This document shows, in pieces, positions 22,237 to 32,895 of a DNA stretch of 64,000 nucleotides. Both the position numbers and the translations under genes were made by a program. The notes under the pieces are model-generated. The model saw only the letters and a list, made by a program, of their open reading frames with translations. It did no database searches and had not been told where the DNA came from. How positions within the stretch are numbered: position 1 is the stretch's first letter; each line of letters opens with the position of its first letter. The stretch comes from Streptomyces sp. NBC_00271 (GTDB lineage Bacteria > Actinomycetota > Actinomycetes > Streptomycetales > Streptomycetaceae), in assembly GCF_036178845.1 (NCBI RefSeq), contig NZ_CP108070.1:3782001-3846000 (forward strand), read 5' to 3'.

Positions 22237-23034
22237 TCACCACTCCAGGACCCACGGGCGGCCCGACGCCGCGAAATGGCCGACGTTCACGCACTCGGTC
22301 GTCCCGATCCGCATCCGGCGCGCGAGCGGCTGGTGGACATGGCCGAAGAGGGAGTAACGGGGACGGATGCGGCGGATCGCGTCCAGGAGGGCACGGGAGC
22401 CGCGTTCGAAGCGGCGCGCCACCGTGTCGTAGACCAGCTCCGGTACGTCCGGCGGGATGTGCGTGCACAGCACGTCGACCTCGCCGACCGCCTCGATCTT
22501 CGCCGCGTACTCCTCGTCGTCGATCTCGTAGGGCGTCCGCATGGGGGTGCGCAGCCCCCCGCCGACGAAGCCGAAGACCCGGCCGCCGATCTCCACCCGC
22601 TCACCGTCGAGGACCGTCGTGCCGGGTCCGGCGTACTCCGCCCACAACGGGGGCATGTCGACATTGCCGTAGGTGGCGTACGTCGGTGTCGGGAACGCGG
22701 CGAACAGCTCGGCGTACTGCTTGCGCACCGCCTTCTCGATGGCCACGGAATGATCCATCCCGATCTCGTCCCACAGCCGCCGCCCGAACTCCCGCGCCTC
22801 GGCGAAGCGGCGGGCGGTGCGCAGCTCGACGAGCCGGTCGGCGTTCTCGGCGCCGAAGAGGTCGGGGAAGATGCCGCGCGCGTGGTCGGCGTAGTCGAGG
22901 AAGAGCACCAGGTCACCGAGGCACACCAGGGCGTCCGCGCCGTCGCCGGCCCGGGCCAGGTCGCGCGCGTTGCCGTGCACGTCACTGACCACATGAATGC
23001 GCGTTCTGCGGTTACCGCCTGGTGTGGGTGCCAT
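22237..23034 (-). CDS. metallophosphoesterase (calcineurin-like)
   Basis: A 265-residue phosphoesterase. Metal-binding motifs are present in order: DVHGN at the N-terminus, LGDLVLFLDYA (GDxx), YGNVDMP (GNxD), the histidine in CTHIPPD and the terminal GHVHQP. The family includes phosphodiesterases and Icc-like proteins; the substrate cannot be told. Short in-frame extensions upstream of the ATG at 23034 lack family sequence. Confidence 0.88.
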   Translation of the reverse strand: MAPTPGGNRRTRIHVVSDVHGNARDLARAGDGADALVCLGDLVLFLDYADHARGIFPDLFGAENADRLVELRTARRFAEAREFGRRLWDEIGMDHSVAIEKAVRKQYAELFAAFPTPTYATYGNVDMPPLWAEYAGPGTTVLDGERVEIGGRVFGFVGGGLRTPMRTPYEIDDEEYAAKIEAVGEVDVLCTHIPPDVPELVYDTVARRFERGSRALLDAIRRIRPRYSLFGHVHQPLARRMRIGTTECVNVGHFAASGRPWVLEW

Positions 23035-23347
23035 GACGATCAAGCGTAGGCGTGTGGGGCAAACGTGAATAGAGGCGGTCGGACCTGCGGTTACTGGCAT
23101 GGCAAGAAGAGCGTGGACTACTGTGCGCGAAGGAACGCCATCCGGTGCGACGCGCCAACCTGTGTGACGCAGGGAACATCTCGGTAAGACCCCCTATCGA
23201 AAAAGCCGTACCGGTGGGTAACGTCCGGGCAGTCCAGTCGTACTCAGGATTTCAACAATGATGTTCCTGGGTACCTGCCCGAGCCTTGGACCGCTCCGTC
23301 GCATCACACACCGTCGTGGCGTCGGCGCCCTATGAGGAGCAGCAGTC
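23035..23347. other. 313-base divergent intergenic region
   Basis: Lies between the metallophosphoesterase and acyl-CoA synthetase genes, which are transcribed away from each other, so it must hold two promoters. I see GAGGA before the TTG at 23348 but no clear hexamers, hairpins or coding pattern. Confidence 0.6.
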
Positions 23348-25144
23348 TTGCGCGAGTTCAGCCTTCCGGCTTTGTACGAGGTCCCTGCGGACGGAAATCT
23401 GACCGACATCGTCCGCAGAAACGCCGCGCAGCATCCCGACGTCGCCGTCATCGCCCGCAAGGTGGGCGGCACGTGGACGGACGTCACCGCCACCACCTTC
23501 CTCGCCGAGGTGCGGTCCGCGGCCAAGGGCCTGATCGCCTCGGGCGTACAGCCCGGCGACCGGGTCGCCCTGATGTCCCGTACCCGCTACGAGTGGACAC
23601 TGCTCGACTTCGCGATCTGGAGCGCGGGCGCGATCACCGTGCCGGTGTACGAGACCAGCTCGGCCGAGCAGGTGCAGTGGATACTCGGCGACTCGGGCGC
23701 GAGCGCCTGCATCGTCGAGCTGGACACGCACGCGGCCTCCGTGGAGTCGGTGCGCGACCGGCTGCCCGCCCTCAAGCACGTCTGGCAGATCGAGGCCGGC
23801 GGGGTGGAGGAACTGGGGCGCGCGGGCCAGGACGTCAGCGACGCCACCGTCGAGGAGCGCAGCTCGCTCGCCAAGGCGGACGACCCGGCGACCATCGTCT
23901 ACACGAGCGGTACGACCGGCCGTCCCAAGGGCTGTGTCCTCACCCACCGCGCCTTCTTCGCGGAGTGCGGCAACATCGTGGAGCGGCTGCGCCCCCTGTT
24001 CCGTACGGGCGAGTGTTCCGTCCTCCTCTTCCTGCCGCTCGCGCACGTCTTCGGACGGCTGGTGCAGGTCGCGCCGATGATGGCGCCGATCAAGCTGGGC
24101 TGCGTCCCGGACATCAAGCACCTCACCGACGAGCTGGCCGCGTTCCGGCCGACGCTGATCCTCGGTGTGCCGCGGGTCTTCGAGAAGGTCTACAACTCGG
24201 CGCGCGCCAAGGCGCAGGCGGACGGCAAGGGCAAGATCTTCGACAAGGCGGCGGACACGGCGATCGCCTACAGCCGCGCCCTGGACACCCCCTCCGGCCC
24301 GTCGCTCGGCCTGAAGATCAAGTACAAGACGTTCGACAAGCTCGTCTACAGCAAGCTGCGCGCGGTGCTGGGCGGTCGCGGTGAGTACGCGATCTCCGGC
24401 GGCGCCCCGCTCGGCGAGCGTCTGGGCCACTTCTTCCGCGGCATCGGCTTCACGGTCCTGGAGGGCTACGGTCTCACCGAGTCCTGCGCGGCCACCGCCT
24501 TCAACCCCTGGGACCGTACGAAGATCGGTACGGTCGGCCAGCCGCTGCCCGGCTCCGTGATCCGGATCGCCGACGACGGCGAGGTGCTGCTGCACGGCGA
24601 GCACCTGTTCAAGGAGTACTGGAACAACGAGGCCGCGACCGCCGAGGCGCTCGCGGACGGCTGGTTCCACACGGGTGACATCGGCACCCTCGACGAGGAC
24701 GGCTACCTCCGTATCACCGGCCGCAAGAAGGAGATCATCGTCACCGCGGGCGGCAAGAACGTCGCCCCGGCCGTGATCGAGGACCGCATCCGCGCGCACG
24801 CGCTGGTCGCGGAGTGCATGGTGGTCGGCGACGGGCGCCCGTTCATCGGCGCGCTGGTCACCGTCGACGAGGAGTTCCTGGGCCGCTGGGCCGAGGAGCA
24901 CGGCAAGCCGGCGGGTTCCACCGCGGCGTCGCTGCGCGAGGACCCGGATCTGATCGCTGCGATCCAGGACGCGGTCGACGACGGCAACGCCGCGGTGTCG
25001 AAGGCGGAATCGGTGCGGAAGTTCCGCATTCTGTCCTCCCAGTTCTCGGAGGAGTCGGGCCACCTCACGCCGTCCCTGAAGCTCAAGCGCAACGTGGTGG
25101 CGAAGGACTACGCGGACGAGATCGAGGCCATCTACCGGGGCTGA
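23348..25144 (+). CDS. long-chain acyl-CoA synthetase (AMP-dependent)
   Basis: A 598-residue adenylate-forming enzyme, the FadD15-like long-chain fatty acid-CoA ligase. The AMP/ATP loop TIVYTSGTTGRPKG, LEGYGLTESCA (A5), the WFHTGDIGTLDEDGYLRITG hinge (A7-A8) and the catalytic lysine region near RNVVAKDY are visible. It starts at TTG 23348 behind GAGGAGC. It likely activates fatty acids for degradation or lipid remodelling. It is convergent with the cholesterol oxidase gene, 19 bases apart. Confidence 0.94.
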   Translation: MREFSLPALYEVPADGNLTDIVRRNAAQHPDVAVIARKVGGTWTDVTATTFLAEVRSAAKGLIASGVQPGDRVALMSRTRYEWTLLDFAIWSAGAITVPVYETSSAEQVQWILGDSGASACIVELDTHAASVESVRDRLPALKHVWQIEAGGVEELGRAGQDVSDATVEERSSLAKADDPATIVYTSGTTGRPKGCVLTHRAFFAECGNIVERLRPLFRTGECSVLLFLPLAHVFGRLVQVAPMMAPIKLGCVPDIKHLTDELAAFRPTLILGVPRVFEKVYNSARAKAQADGKGKIFDKAADTAIAYSRALDTPSGPSLGLKIKYKTFDKLVYSKLRAVLGGRGEYAISGGAPLGERLGHFFRGIGFTVLEGYGLTESCAATAFNPWDRTKIGTVGQPLPGSVIRIADDGEVLLHGEHLFKEYWNNEAATAEALADGWFHTGDIGTLDEDGYLRITGRKKEIIVTAGGKNVAPAVIEDRIRAHALVAECMVVGDGRPFIGALVTVDEEFLGRWAEEHGKPAGSTAASLREDPDLIAAIQDAVDDGNAAVSKAESVRKFRILSSQFSEESGHLTPSLKLKRNVVAKDYADEIEAIYRG

Positions 25145-25163
25145 CGGCCCGATCGAGCGGTTC

Positions 25164-26846
<1,683 letters not shown>

Positions 26847-26937
26847 TTATTTGCTTCCGCCTAGGGTTTTTGCCGGGATTTCAGAGGGCGTCGCGGTGAG
26901 TGGGGAGAGCGCGGGGTGTTTGTGACCGGTCGCGCAC

Positions 26938-28080
26938 CTAGAGCAACTCTTTCAGGCTCTCCGCCAGCAGGTCCCAGCGCCATTTCTGCTCCACCCACTC
27001 CCGTCCCCGTTCGCCCATGTGGCGGCGGAGTTCGGGGTCGGCGAGCAGGGTGATGATGCGGTCGGCGGAGTCGTCCGGGCAGTCGCCTCGGACAACCCAG
27101 CCCGTTTCGCCGTCGAGGACCGCGTCGGGGGCGCCGCCCGAGTCGCCCGCGACGACCGGCAGGCCCGTCGCGGAGGCCTCCAGGTAGACGATGCCCAGGC
27201 CCTCGACGTCGAGGCCGCCCCGGCGGGTGCGGCAGGGCATCGCGAAGACGTCGCCCGCGCCGTAGTGGGCCGGCAGCTCCGACCAGGGGACCGCGCCGGT
27301 GAAGCGGACCGCGGCGGCGACCCCGGTGTCGTACGCCAGCTTGCGCAGGTCCTGCTCGTACGGCCCGCCACCGACGATCAGCAGCACCGCCTCCGGCTCC
27401 TTGGCGAGGATGCGGGGCATGGCGAGGATCAGCGTGTCCTGGCCCTTGCGCGGGACCAGACGGGAGACACAGACCACCACCGGGCGGTCGGTGAGGCCGA
27501 GGCGGGCGCGGACCGCGTCGCCGCCCGAGCCGGGGTGGAAGGTCTTCTCGTCGACCCCCGGAGGCAGCTGAACCATGCGGGAGGCGGCCTCGGGCGTCAG
27601 CGCGGACGCGATGCGCGAGCGCGTGTACTCGCCGAGGTAGGTGATCGTGTCCGTGGACTCGCCGATACGGCGCAGCAGCTGCCGTGCGGCGGGCAGCTGG
27701 GCCCAGCCCGCCTCGTGGCCGTGCGTGGTGGCCACCAGGCGCTCGGCACCCGCCCTGCGCAGCGCGGGCGCCATCAGGCCGAGCGGAGCCGCCGCCCCGA
27801 ACCACACCGACGTACAGCCGTGCTCGCGCAGCAGCCCGACGGCGCGCCGGGTGGCGCCCGGTGTGGGCAGCAGCATCGTCGTACGGTCCCGGACGACGGT
27901 GAAGGGCTGCTCGGCGTCGAAGTCGGCCGTCGCCTCGACGCCCTCCCGGCTCCGCTTCCACGTGGATGCGTAGACTACGAACCGCTCGGGGTCCAGTCGC
28001 AGCGCCATGTTGTGCAGGAACGCCTGGATGCCGCCGGGGCGGGGCGGGAAGTCGTTGGTAACGATCAAGGTCTTGTGCAT
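26938..28080 (-). CDS. pimB: PimB-type GDP-mannose glycosyltransferase (GT4)
   Basis: A 380-residue GT-B glycosyltransferase of family 4, like mycobacterial PimB', which adds the second mannose to phosphatidylinositol mannoside. The acceptor-side motif TNDFPPRPGGIQ, CVSRLVPRKGQDTL and the donor-binding EGLGIVYLEASATGLPVVAGDSGG are typical. I start at the ATG before HKTLIVTNDFPP, consistent with homologues; upstream in-frame sequence is not conserved-looking. A membrane mannosyltransferase follows divergently, suggesting a shared role in mannolipid or lipoglycan synthesis. Confidence 0.88.
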   Translation of the reverse strand: MHKTLIVTNDFPPRPGGIQAFLHNMALRLDPERFVVYASTWKRSREGVEATADFDAEQPFTVVRDRTTMLLPTPGATRRAVGLLREHGCTSVWFGAAAPLGLMAPALRRAGAERLVATTHGHEAGWAQLPAARQLLRRIGESTDTITYLGEYTRSRIASALTPEAASRMVQLPPGVDEKTFHPGSGGDAVRARLGLTDRPVVVCVSRLVPRKGQDTLILAMPRILAKEPEAVLLIVGGGPYEQDLRKLAYDTGVAAAVRFTGAVPWSELPAHYGAGDVFAMPCRTRRGGLDVEGLGIVYLEASATGLPVVAGDSGGAPDAVLDGETGWVVRGDCPDDSADRIITLLADPELRRHMGERGREWVEQKWRWDLLAESLKELL

Positions 28081-28221
28081 CGCGTTCGACACTACCGAAA
28101 CCTTCGAATCCCCACGCGAGCGGTCCACAGCGGCGAAGCTGTATTCCACCGGTGGTCACAGCTCCGTACGGCCGCACTTCACGGGCCTCGCACAGCCCCG
28201 CACGTCATCATGTTTCCGCAC

Positions 28222-28273
28222 CCGCACGACCGCGCTATGTCACCACCGCACGACCGCACCACCGCACGACCGC
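28222..28273 (+). repeat. three spaced copies of CCGCACGACCGC
   Basis: Perfect 12-bp copies at 28222-28233, 28246-28257 and 28262-28273, 24 and 16 bases apart, directly upstream of the GT87 gene. The function is unknown; they lie where a 5' leader or promoter should be. Confidence 0.85.
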
Positions 28274-28305
28274 AAAGACAGCCGACGAACGAGGGCCAGG
28301 TGAGC

Positions 28306-29538
28306 ATGAAGGGCACACGGGGGGAAGGGGTTCCGTACGCGTTGCTGGGAACCTGGGGCCTGACCAGGCTTCTGCTTCTGCTCTTCGTCTCCAAGGTGTT
28401 CGTCTTCCCGGGACCGGACGTCACGAGTGACGTCTCGGTGATCTACCAGGGCTGGTACGAGATCCTGCGCACCGGCACCTTCCCGCTCGACGACGTGACC
28501 TGGCAGTACCCGCCGGCCGCCGCGCTCGCGATCCTCTCCCCCGGGCTGCTGCCCTTCCTCGACTACGCGCACGCCTTCTTCCTGCTGGCCTTCGTCGCCG
28601 ACCTGGTGGTGTACGCACTGCTCCACTACGCGGGCCGGCGCCCCGGCAAGACGCTGCGCGGCGCCTGGGTGTGGGTGATCGGCGTCCCGCTGCTCGGACC
28701 GACCGTCTACGCCCGCTACGACGTGATGGTGACGGCCGTGGCGGTCGCGGCGCTGCTCGCGGGAGCCCGCCATCCGCGGGTGATGGGCGCTCTCGTGGGC
28801 TTCGGGGCGCTGGTGAAGGTGTGGCCGGCGCTCCTGCTCCTGGGGGCCGTGAAGCGGCGCGCGTGGGCCGCGGCGGCGGTGACCGCGGGCGGGATCGCGG
28901 TGCTGTTCGGGCTGTCGATGCCCGGCGCCTTCTCCTTCCTGACCTTCCAGCGCGACCGGGGCACCGAGGTGGAGTCGCTGGGCTCCCTCGTCTTCCATGT
29001 GGGCCGGCACTTCGGCTGGGACGGTCAGGTGCTGCTCAACTACGGCTCGGTGGAGTTCCTCGGCCCGTACGTCGACGTGGTGAGCAGGCTGGCCCTGGCG
29101 CTCACCGCGATCGCCTTCGCCTGGCTGCTGCTGTGGCGGCTGCGCGCCCAGCGCTTCTCGCCGCACACGCTCGCCGACGCCGCGTTCGTGGCGGTGCTGA
29201 TGTTCACGGCCACCAGCCGGGTCATCAGCCCGCAGTACATGGTGTGGCTGGTCGGGATCGGCGCGGTCTGCCTGTGCTTCCGGGGCAGCCGGATGACCCT
29301 GCCGGTCGGGCTGGTGCTGGCCGCGTGCTTCGTGACCGTCCTGGAGTTCCCGATCTGGTTCTCGCACGTCGTGGGCAGCGACCGGCTGGGCATCACCCTG
29401 CTCTTCCTGCGCAACGGTCTGCTGGTGATCGCGGCCCTGCTCGCCGCGCTCGAACTGTGGTGGAGCACGGTGTCCGACCCGGCCCCGACCCTGCCCACTC
29501 AGGCCACCCGCAGCAAGGAGCGCCTGAGCTCCCCCTGA
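28306..29538 (+). CDS. polyprenol-phosphate-mannose-dependent GT87 mannosyltransferase
   Basis: A 410-residue polytopic membrane protein with about ten hydrophobic segments, of the GT-C family DUF2029/GT87 (PimE/MptC-like). These enzymes use polyprenyl-phosphate mannose outside the membrane to extend mannolipids or glycans. The early loop with WQYPPAAALA (conserved Asp/Tyr-Pro-Pro region), YARYDVMVTAVAV and TATSRVISPQYMVWL are family landmarks. I start at ATG 28306; GTG at 28300 is an alternative with GAGGG upstream. The last 40 bases overlap a decayed transporter gene on the other strand. Confidence 0.86.
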   Translation: MKGTRGEGVPYALLGTWGLTRLLLLLFVSKVFVFPGPDVTSDVSVIYQGWYEILRTGTFPLDDVTWQYPPAAALAILSPGLLPFLDYAHAFFLLAFVADLVVYALLHYAGRRPGKTLRGAWVWVIGVPLLGPTVYARYDVMVTAVAVAALLAGARHPRVMGALVGFGALVKVWPALLLLGAVKRRAWAAAAVTAGGIAVLFGLSMPGAFSFLTFQRDRGTEVESLGSLVFHVGRHFGWDGQVLLNYGSVEFLGPYVDVVSRLALALTAIAFAWLLLWRLRAQRFSPHTLADAAFVAVLMFTATSRVISPQYMVWLVGIGAVCLCFRGSRMTLPVGLVLAACFVTVLEFPIWFSHVVGSDRLGITLLFLRNGLLVIAALLAALELWWSTVSDPAPTLPTQATRSKERLSSP

Positions 29539-30250
29539 CGGCGGCGGGCGCGGGCGAGAAGCAGTCCGACGGCCGTGCACTGCACCGCCATGGACAGCGC
29601 CGGCGCCAGGCAGATCCCGGGCAGCCCGAGCCCCGACATGGCGTACGCCAGAGGCAGCTGGACCGCGGCGCCGAGCAGGGTCACCCGCAAAGCAACAACG
29701 GGGCTCCCCCGCTCCCCTCGAAGACCCCGCCCAACGCGATGAAGCAGGCCATCAGCAGCAGGTACGGGCCGACGCAGCGCAGGAACAGCACGCCGTCGCG
29801 GGCGACCGCGTCCCCGGCTCCGAAGGCCCGCATGATCCAGGGGGCGAACGCGCCGAGCAGGACGGCCGCCACCAGGCCCACCGCCCCGGAGACGACCACC
29901 GCCTGCCGCCCGATCGCGCCCCGCTCGTCCCGGCCGGCGCCCCGGGTGTGCGCGGTGTGGATCGAGGCGGCCTGCCGCACCGCGTAGAAGGCCATGGTCG
30001 CGACGTACAGGACCTTGTAGGCGAGGGAGTACGCGGCCACGGCCGTCACCCCGAGCCGGGCCACGATCGCGACCAGGACCAGCGCCCCGCCCTGGCGCAC
30101 GGTGAAGTCGGCGGACATGGGCGGCCCGGTCCGCAGGGTGCGGCGCAGCGCGGGGCCGGTGGGCTCGGCGGGGCGGACGACCGCGGCCTCGCGCAGCGAC
30201 GCGTTGCGGCGCACGGCGCGCAGGCCGGCGGCGAGGGCCACACAGCGGCA
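29499..30250 (-). pseudogene. broken MATE-family transporter remnant
   Basis: Only the C-terminal half of a MATE multidrug/Na+ antiporter is recognisable, in two frames. The upstream part (about 30250 to 29700) reads PPMSADFTVRQGGALVLVAI to GGVFEGSGGAP and then hits a stop. One base over, the reading continues with VTLLGAAVQLPLAYAMSGLG to the stop at 29499. The frame change falls near 29690-29710 in a G/C run, consistent with a single-base indel. The N-terminal six helices are absent. It cannot make an intact transporter unless the indel is a sequencing error and a short protein is made. Confidence 0.8.
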
Positions 30251-30251
30251 C

Positions 30252-30383
30252 AGGACCGTACGGGCGGAGGAGGCCGGCGACCTGTTCCGGCAGGGGATGC
30301 TGCGGGTGGCGCGGGCGACGGGCGAGGCGGAGCGGGGGTGGCTCGCCGAGGCCATCGCCCGACTGGACACGGCGACGGGCTGA
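30252..30383 (+). pseudogene. possible C-terminal remnant of a plus-strand gene
   Basis: About 42 codons ending at TGA 30381-30383 keep the strong G/C third-position bias of real genes on this strand (AEEAGDLFRQGMLRVARATG... ARLDTATG). They directly abut the truncated MATE gene. No start codon or upstream domain remains. It may be the tail of a regulator whose front was lost in the same deletion that cut the MATE gene. The parent family is not identified. Confidence 0.4.
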
Positions 30384-30384
30384 T

Positions 30385-31581
30385 TCAGCCGAGCTGCGCC
30401 TTCAGGTACGCCTGCCACTGCTGCGTGAACTTCTCCGGCGTCGTGTGCAGTACGTCCCGCAGCGCGCCCTCGACGGCCCCCGGCCGCTTCTTGTGGTCGC
30501 CGACGGCCCGGTAGAACTCGTTCAGCCGGACCTCGCCCCAGTGATCGGCGATCAGCCTGCAGGCCATCCAGCCGCCCTCGTACGCCCGCGCCAGCCGTGC
30601 CGCGTCCCCGGCGAACCCGAAGTCCTTGTCGTCCGGCAGCGCGGCCGGTACGTGCCCGTCCAGCACCGCCCGCTCCAGCTCCGGCGCCGCCTGCGTCGCC
30701 GTACGGCCGCTGCCGCGATAGCCGACCCAGTCCGCGAAGCCCTCGGAGAGCCACAGGGGTGTGGCGGCGGTGGTGTGGGCACGGGTGGCCACGTGCGTCG
30801 TCTCGTGGGTGAGCACGACCTGCTTCCCGAAGTCGCCGAGGAGGCCGTACGCATCGGGGTTGACGATGATCCGGTCCGCGGGCGCCCTGGCCGTCCCTCC
30901 CGCCTCTCCCGTGGTGACCGCCGCGATCCCCCGGTACCCGGACGCGGGCGCCCCGAGCAGCCCCGCCATGCCCTCCAGCGACTTCGGTACGAGGACGACG
31001 ACGTGCCCCGTCCAGTCCGCGCCCCAGGCGTCCGTCACGGCGGGCACGGCGCGGTCCGCGAGCCCGGCGTACGCCCGCAGCCGCTCACCGGACTGCCCGA
31101 CCCCCAGGACGAGGCTGTGCGCGCCCCGTACCACCGTCACCGCCCCCTGCTCCCACAGCTGCTGACTGGCCCGCTCGGCGGGCACGTCGGAGGCGACCCG
31201 CCAGGTCCCGCCGTCGCGGACCAGGCGCAGGGTGCGGGCCGCCGTGACGGGCGCCCTGTCGTAGCCCTCGATGCGGTAGCGCAGCTCGGCGCCCGCGGTG
31301 GCGCGGTCGCCTGAGCGGTGCAGGTCCGTCAGGCGGTACGACCAGGCGGCCAGCGGGACCGCGCGCAGCCGGGTGAACTCCGCGGTCGAGCCGGACGGTT
31401 CCTCCGTGGCCCGGTACGCCGACTCGTTCCGGTCCAGGACCGCGGCCGCCCGCCGGTCGAGGACCCGCTGCACATCGGCGGACGCGGTGTCCGGGGACGG
31501 CCCGCCGCCGCAGCCCACCAACACGGCGAGCAGCAGCACCAGGGAGCACCCCGCCCGCGACGCACGCCTTCGACCAGCCAC
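30385..31581 (-). CDS. lipoprotein with HExxH-like zinc protease motif
   Basis: A 398-residue exported lipoprotein: signal peptide with LLLAVLVGC lipobox (Cys24). The C-terminal half carries VVLTHETTHVA, an HExxH-type zinc motif, followed by LWLSEGFADWVGY, which supplies a third ligand as in gluzincin (M1-like) peptidases. The N-terminal half resembles a small NTF2-like region preceding the peptidase. Many Streptomyces homologues are annotated as hypothetical. Its TGA lies one base from the TGA of the remnant on the other strand. Confidence 0.85.
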   Translation of the reverse strand: MAGRRRASRAGCSLVLLLAVLVGCGGGPSPDTASADVQRVLDRRAAAVLDRNESAYRATEEPSGSTAEFTRLRAVPLAAWSYRLTDLHRSGDRATAGAELRYRIEGYDRAPVTAARTLRLVRDGGTWRVASDVPAERASQQLWEQGAVTVVRGAHSLVLGVGQSGERLRAYAGLADRAVPAVTDAWGADWTGHVVVLVPKSLEGMAGLLGAPASGYRGIAAVTTGEAGGTARAPADRIIVNPDAYGLLGDFGKQVVLTHETTHVATRAHTTAATPLWLSEGFADWVGYRGSGRTATQAAPELERAVLDGHVPAALPDDKDFGFAGDAARLARAYEGGWMACRLIADHWGEVRLNEFYRAVGDHKKRPGAVEGALRDVLHTTPEKFTQQWQAYLKAQLG

Positions 31582-31590
31582 GTTCCCGAT

Positions 31591-31621
31591 CGTACGGCGC
31601 CCGGGTCGTACGGCGCCCGGG
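31591..31621 (+). repeat. tandem 16-bp repeat CGTACGGCGCCCGGGT
   Basis: Two copies (31591-31606 and 31607-31621, the last base lost) lie between the lipoprotein start and the NlpC/P60 stop. Short tandem duplication; no role is evident. Confidence 0.8.
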
Positions 31622-31629
31622 CGCGGGGG

Positions 31630-32661
31630 TCAGACCCGCGTCACGGACGAGATGGGCATCATGCCCACCGGGTCGTAGCGCACCGGCGCACCTGGGTAGG
31701 GCGCGTGGATCACCTGACCGTTGCCCACGTACATCGCGACATGACTCGCGTCGGAACGGTAGGTGACGAGGTCGCCGGGCTGCGCCTGGGAGAGCGACAC
31801 CTGCCGTCCGGCGTAGCGCTGTTCCTGGGAGGTGCGCGGCAGACCGATGCCCGCCTGCCGGTACGACCACTGCATGAGACCCGAACAGTCGAATCCGCCG
31901 GGCCCGTTGGCGCCCCACATGTAGGGGCGGCCGAGTGCGGAGCGGGCCGCGGCGAGGGCGGCGGCGGCGCGCCCCGAGGCGGGCGTGACACTGCCGAGTT
32001 CGGGCAGGTCGGAGCGTCCGGAGCGGGAGGCCCGGTCGTAGGCGGCGCGCTCGGCGGACGGCAGCGAGTTGAGCAGTATGCGCGCCTTGGCGAGCTTCCG
32101 TTCGACGGTCCGCTTGTGCCGGGCGGCGGCCTTGGTGCTCTTCTCCAGCTCGGCGAGTTCGGCGGTCGCCTCCTCGCGCTCCTGGGCGAGGTCGCGCATG
32201 GCGAGCTGGAGGTCCTTGAGTTCGCCCGCCTGGTGGGCGTTGATCCGGTCGAGCGCGGCGGCCTTGTCGAGGTACTCGGCGGGGCTGTCGGAGAAGAGCA
32301 GCGCCAGGGAGGGGTCGAGGCCGCCCGCGCGGTACTGGGCCCCGGCGAGCGAACCGAGCGCGTCCCGCATGGTGTTGATGCGCTCCTGCTGCCGGGCGAT
32401 GCGGTCCTGTGCCGTGCGCACCTCTTTGCGCAGGACTCCCGCGCTCTCATCGGCCTTGTTGAACGCCTCGGTTGCCTTCTCCGCCTGGGTGTACAGGCGG
32501 TCCACCTCGGCCCGGGTGTCGTCCTTCGGTGCTGCGGCGGCCGGTACGGCCCCGAGGGCGGCGGCCGCGACGGACATCACGGTCACGGCGATGCCGGCGA
32601 TGCCCGCGGCGCTGACGCCCCGGTCGAACCCGGACGGTGGACGGCGGCGATGGGACCCCAC
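31630..32661 (-). CDS. NlpC/P60 peptidoglycan endopeptidase (copy A)
   Basis: A 343-residue secreted cell-wall hydrolase of the RipA/CwlO type. Signal peptide up to about residue 44 (AVPAAAA-P), a long coiled-coil region (about 45-205), then the C-terminal NlpC/P60 domain with the catalytic Cys in FDCSGLMQWSY, His in ASHVAMYVGNG and a polar third residue in HAPYPG. It would cut D-Glu-diaminopimelate bonds in the peptide stem. The GTG at 32661 follows GGGAGAG. A paralogue with the same plan lies immediately upstream, so the pair arose by tandem duplication. Confidence 0.9.
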   Translation of the reverse strand: MGSHRRRPPSGFDRGVSAAGIAGIAVTVMSVAAAALGAVPAAAAPKDDTRAEVDRLYTQAEKATEAFNKADESAGVLRKEVRTAQDRIARQQERINTMRDALGSLAGAQYRAGGLDPSLALLFSDSPAEYLDKAAALDRINAHQAGELKDLQLAMRDLAQEREEATAELAELEKSTKAAARHKRTVERKLAKARILLNSLPSAERAAYDRASRSGRSDLPELGSVTPASGRAAAALAAARSALGRPYMWGANGPGGFDCSGLMQWSYRQAGIGLPRTSQEQRYAGRQVSLSQAQPGDLVTYRSDASHVAMYVGNGQVIHAPYPGAPVRYDPVGMMPISSVTRV

Positions 32662-32772
32662 GAGTAGCCGCTCTCCCTTCCGCTGACGGTCCCCCGGAGT
32701 TGGGGGAAACGCGCCAGACAGTAGCCGTGCGACCACGCACCGACCAAAGACCTCCAGGGGCGCACAACGCGG

Positions 32773-32807
32773 CGCCCCGCCGGAGACGCAGGTCACCGAC
32801 GGGGCGG
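32773..32807 (-). terminator. hairpin after NlpC/P60 copy B
   Basis: An imperfect GC-rich stem (CGCCCCG..CGG with its partner CCGACGGGGCG) lies about 90 bases after the copy B stop and before copy A. It probably separates the two transcripts. No T-run follows. Confidence 0.5.
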
Positions 32808-32895
32808 GGGGTCAGCGGGAGCTACCGCGATTCGCCCGTTCGGGCGGCATGTCGAGGGGGCCTCGAAAGGATCTCGGAGGGTTCGGGGAGCCGGA

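Noticed and set aside
23172..23268. GGAACATC/GATGTTCC inverted pair in the region before the acyl-CoA synthetase
   Set aside because: The 8-bp arms are about 80 bases apart with no supporting structure, which is likely chance.
29499..30383. Mobile-element insertion as the cause of the broken MATE gene
   Set aside because: No transposase, terminal inverted repeats or target duplication was seen; deletion and frameshift explain it better.
32662..32895. Riboswitch before NlpC/P60 copy A
   Set aside because: The leader has a hairpin and a ribosome site but none of the ydaO-like blocks seen before copy B.
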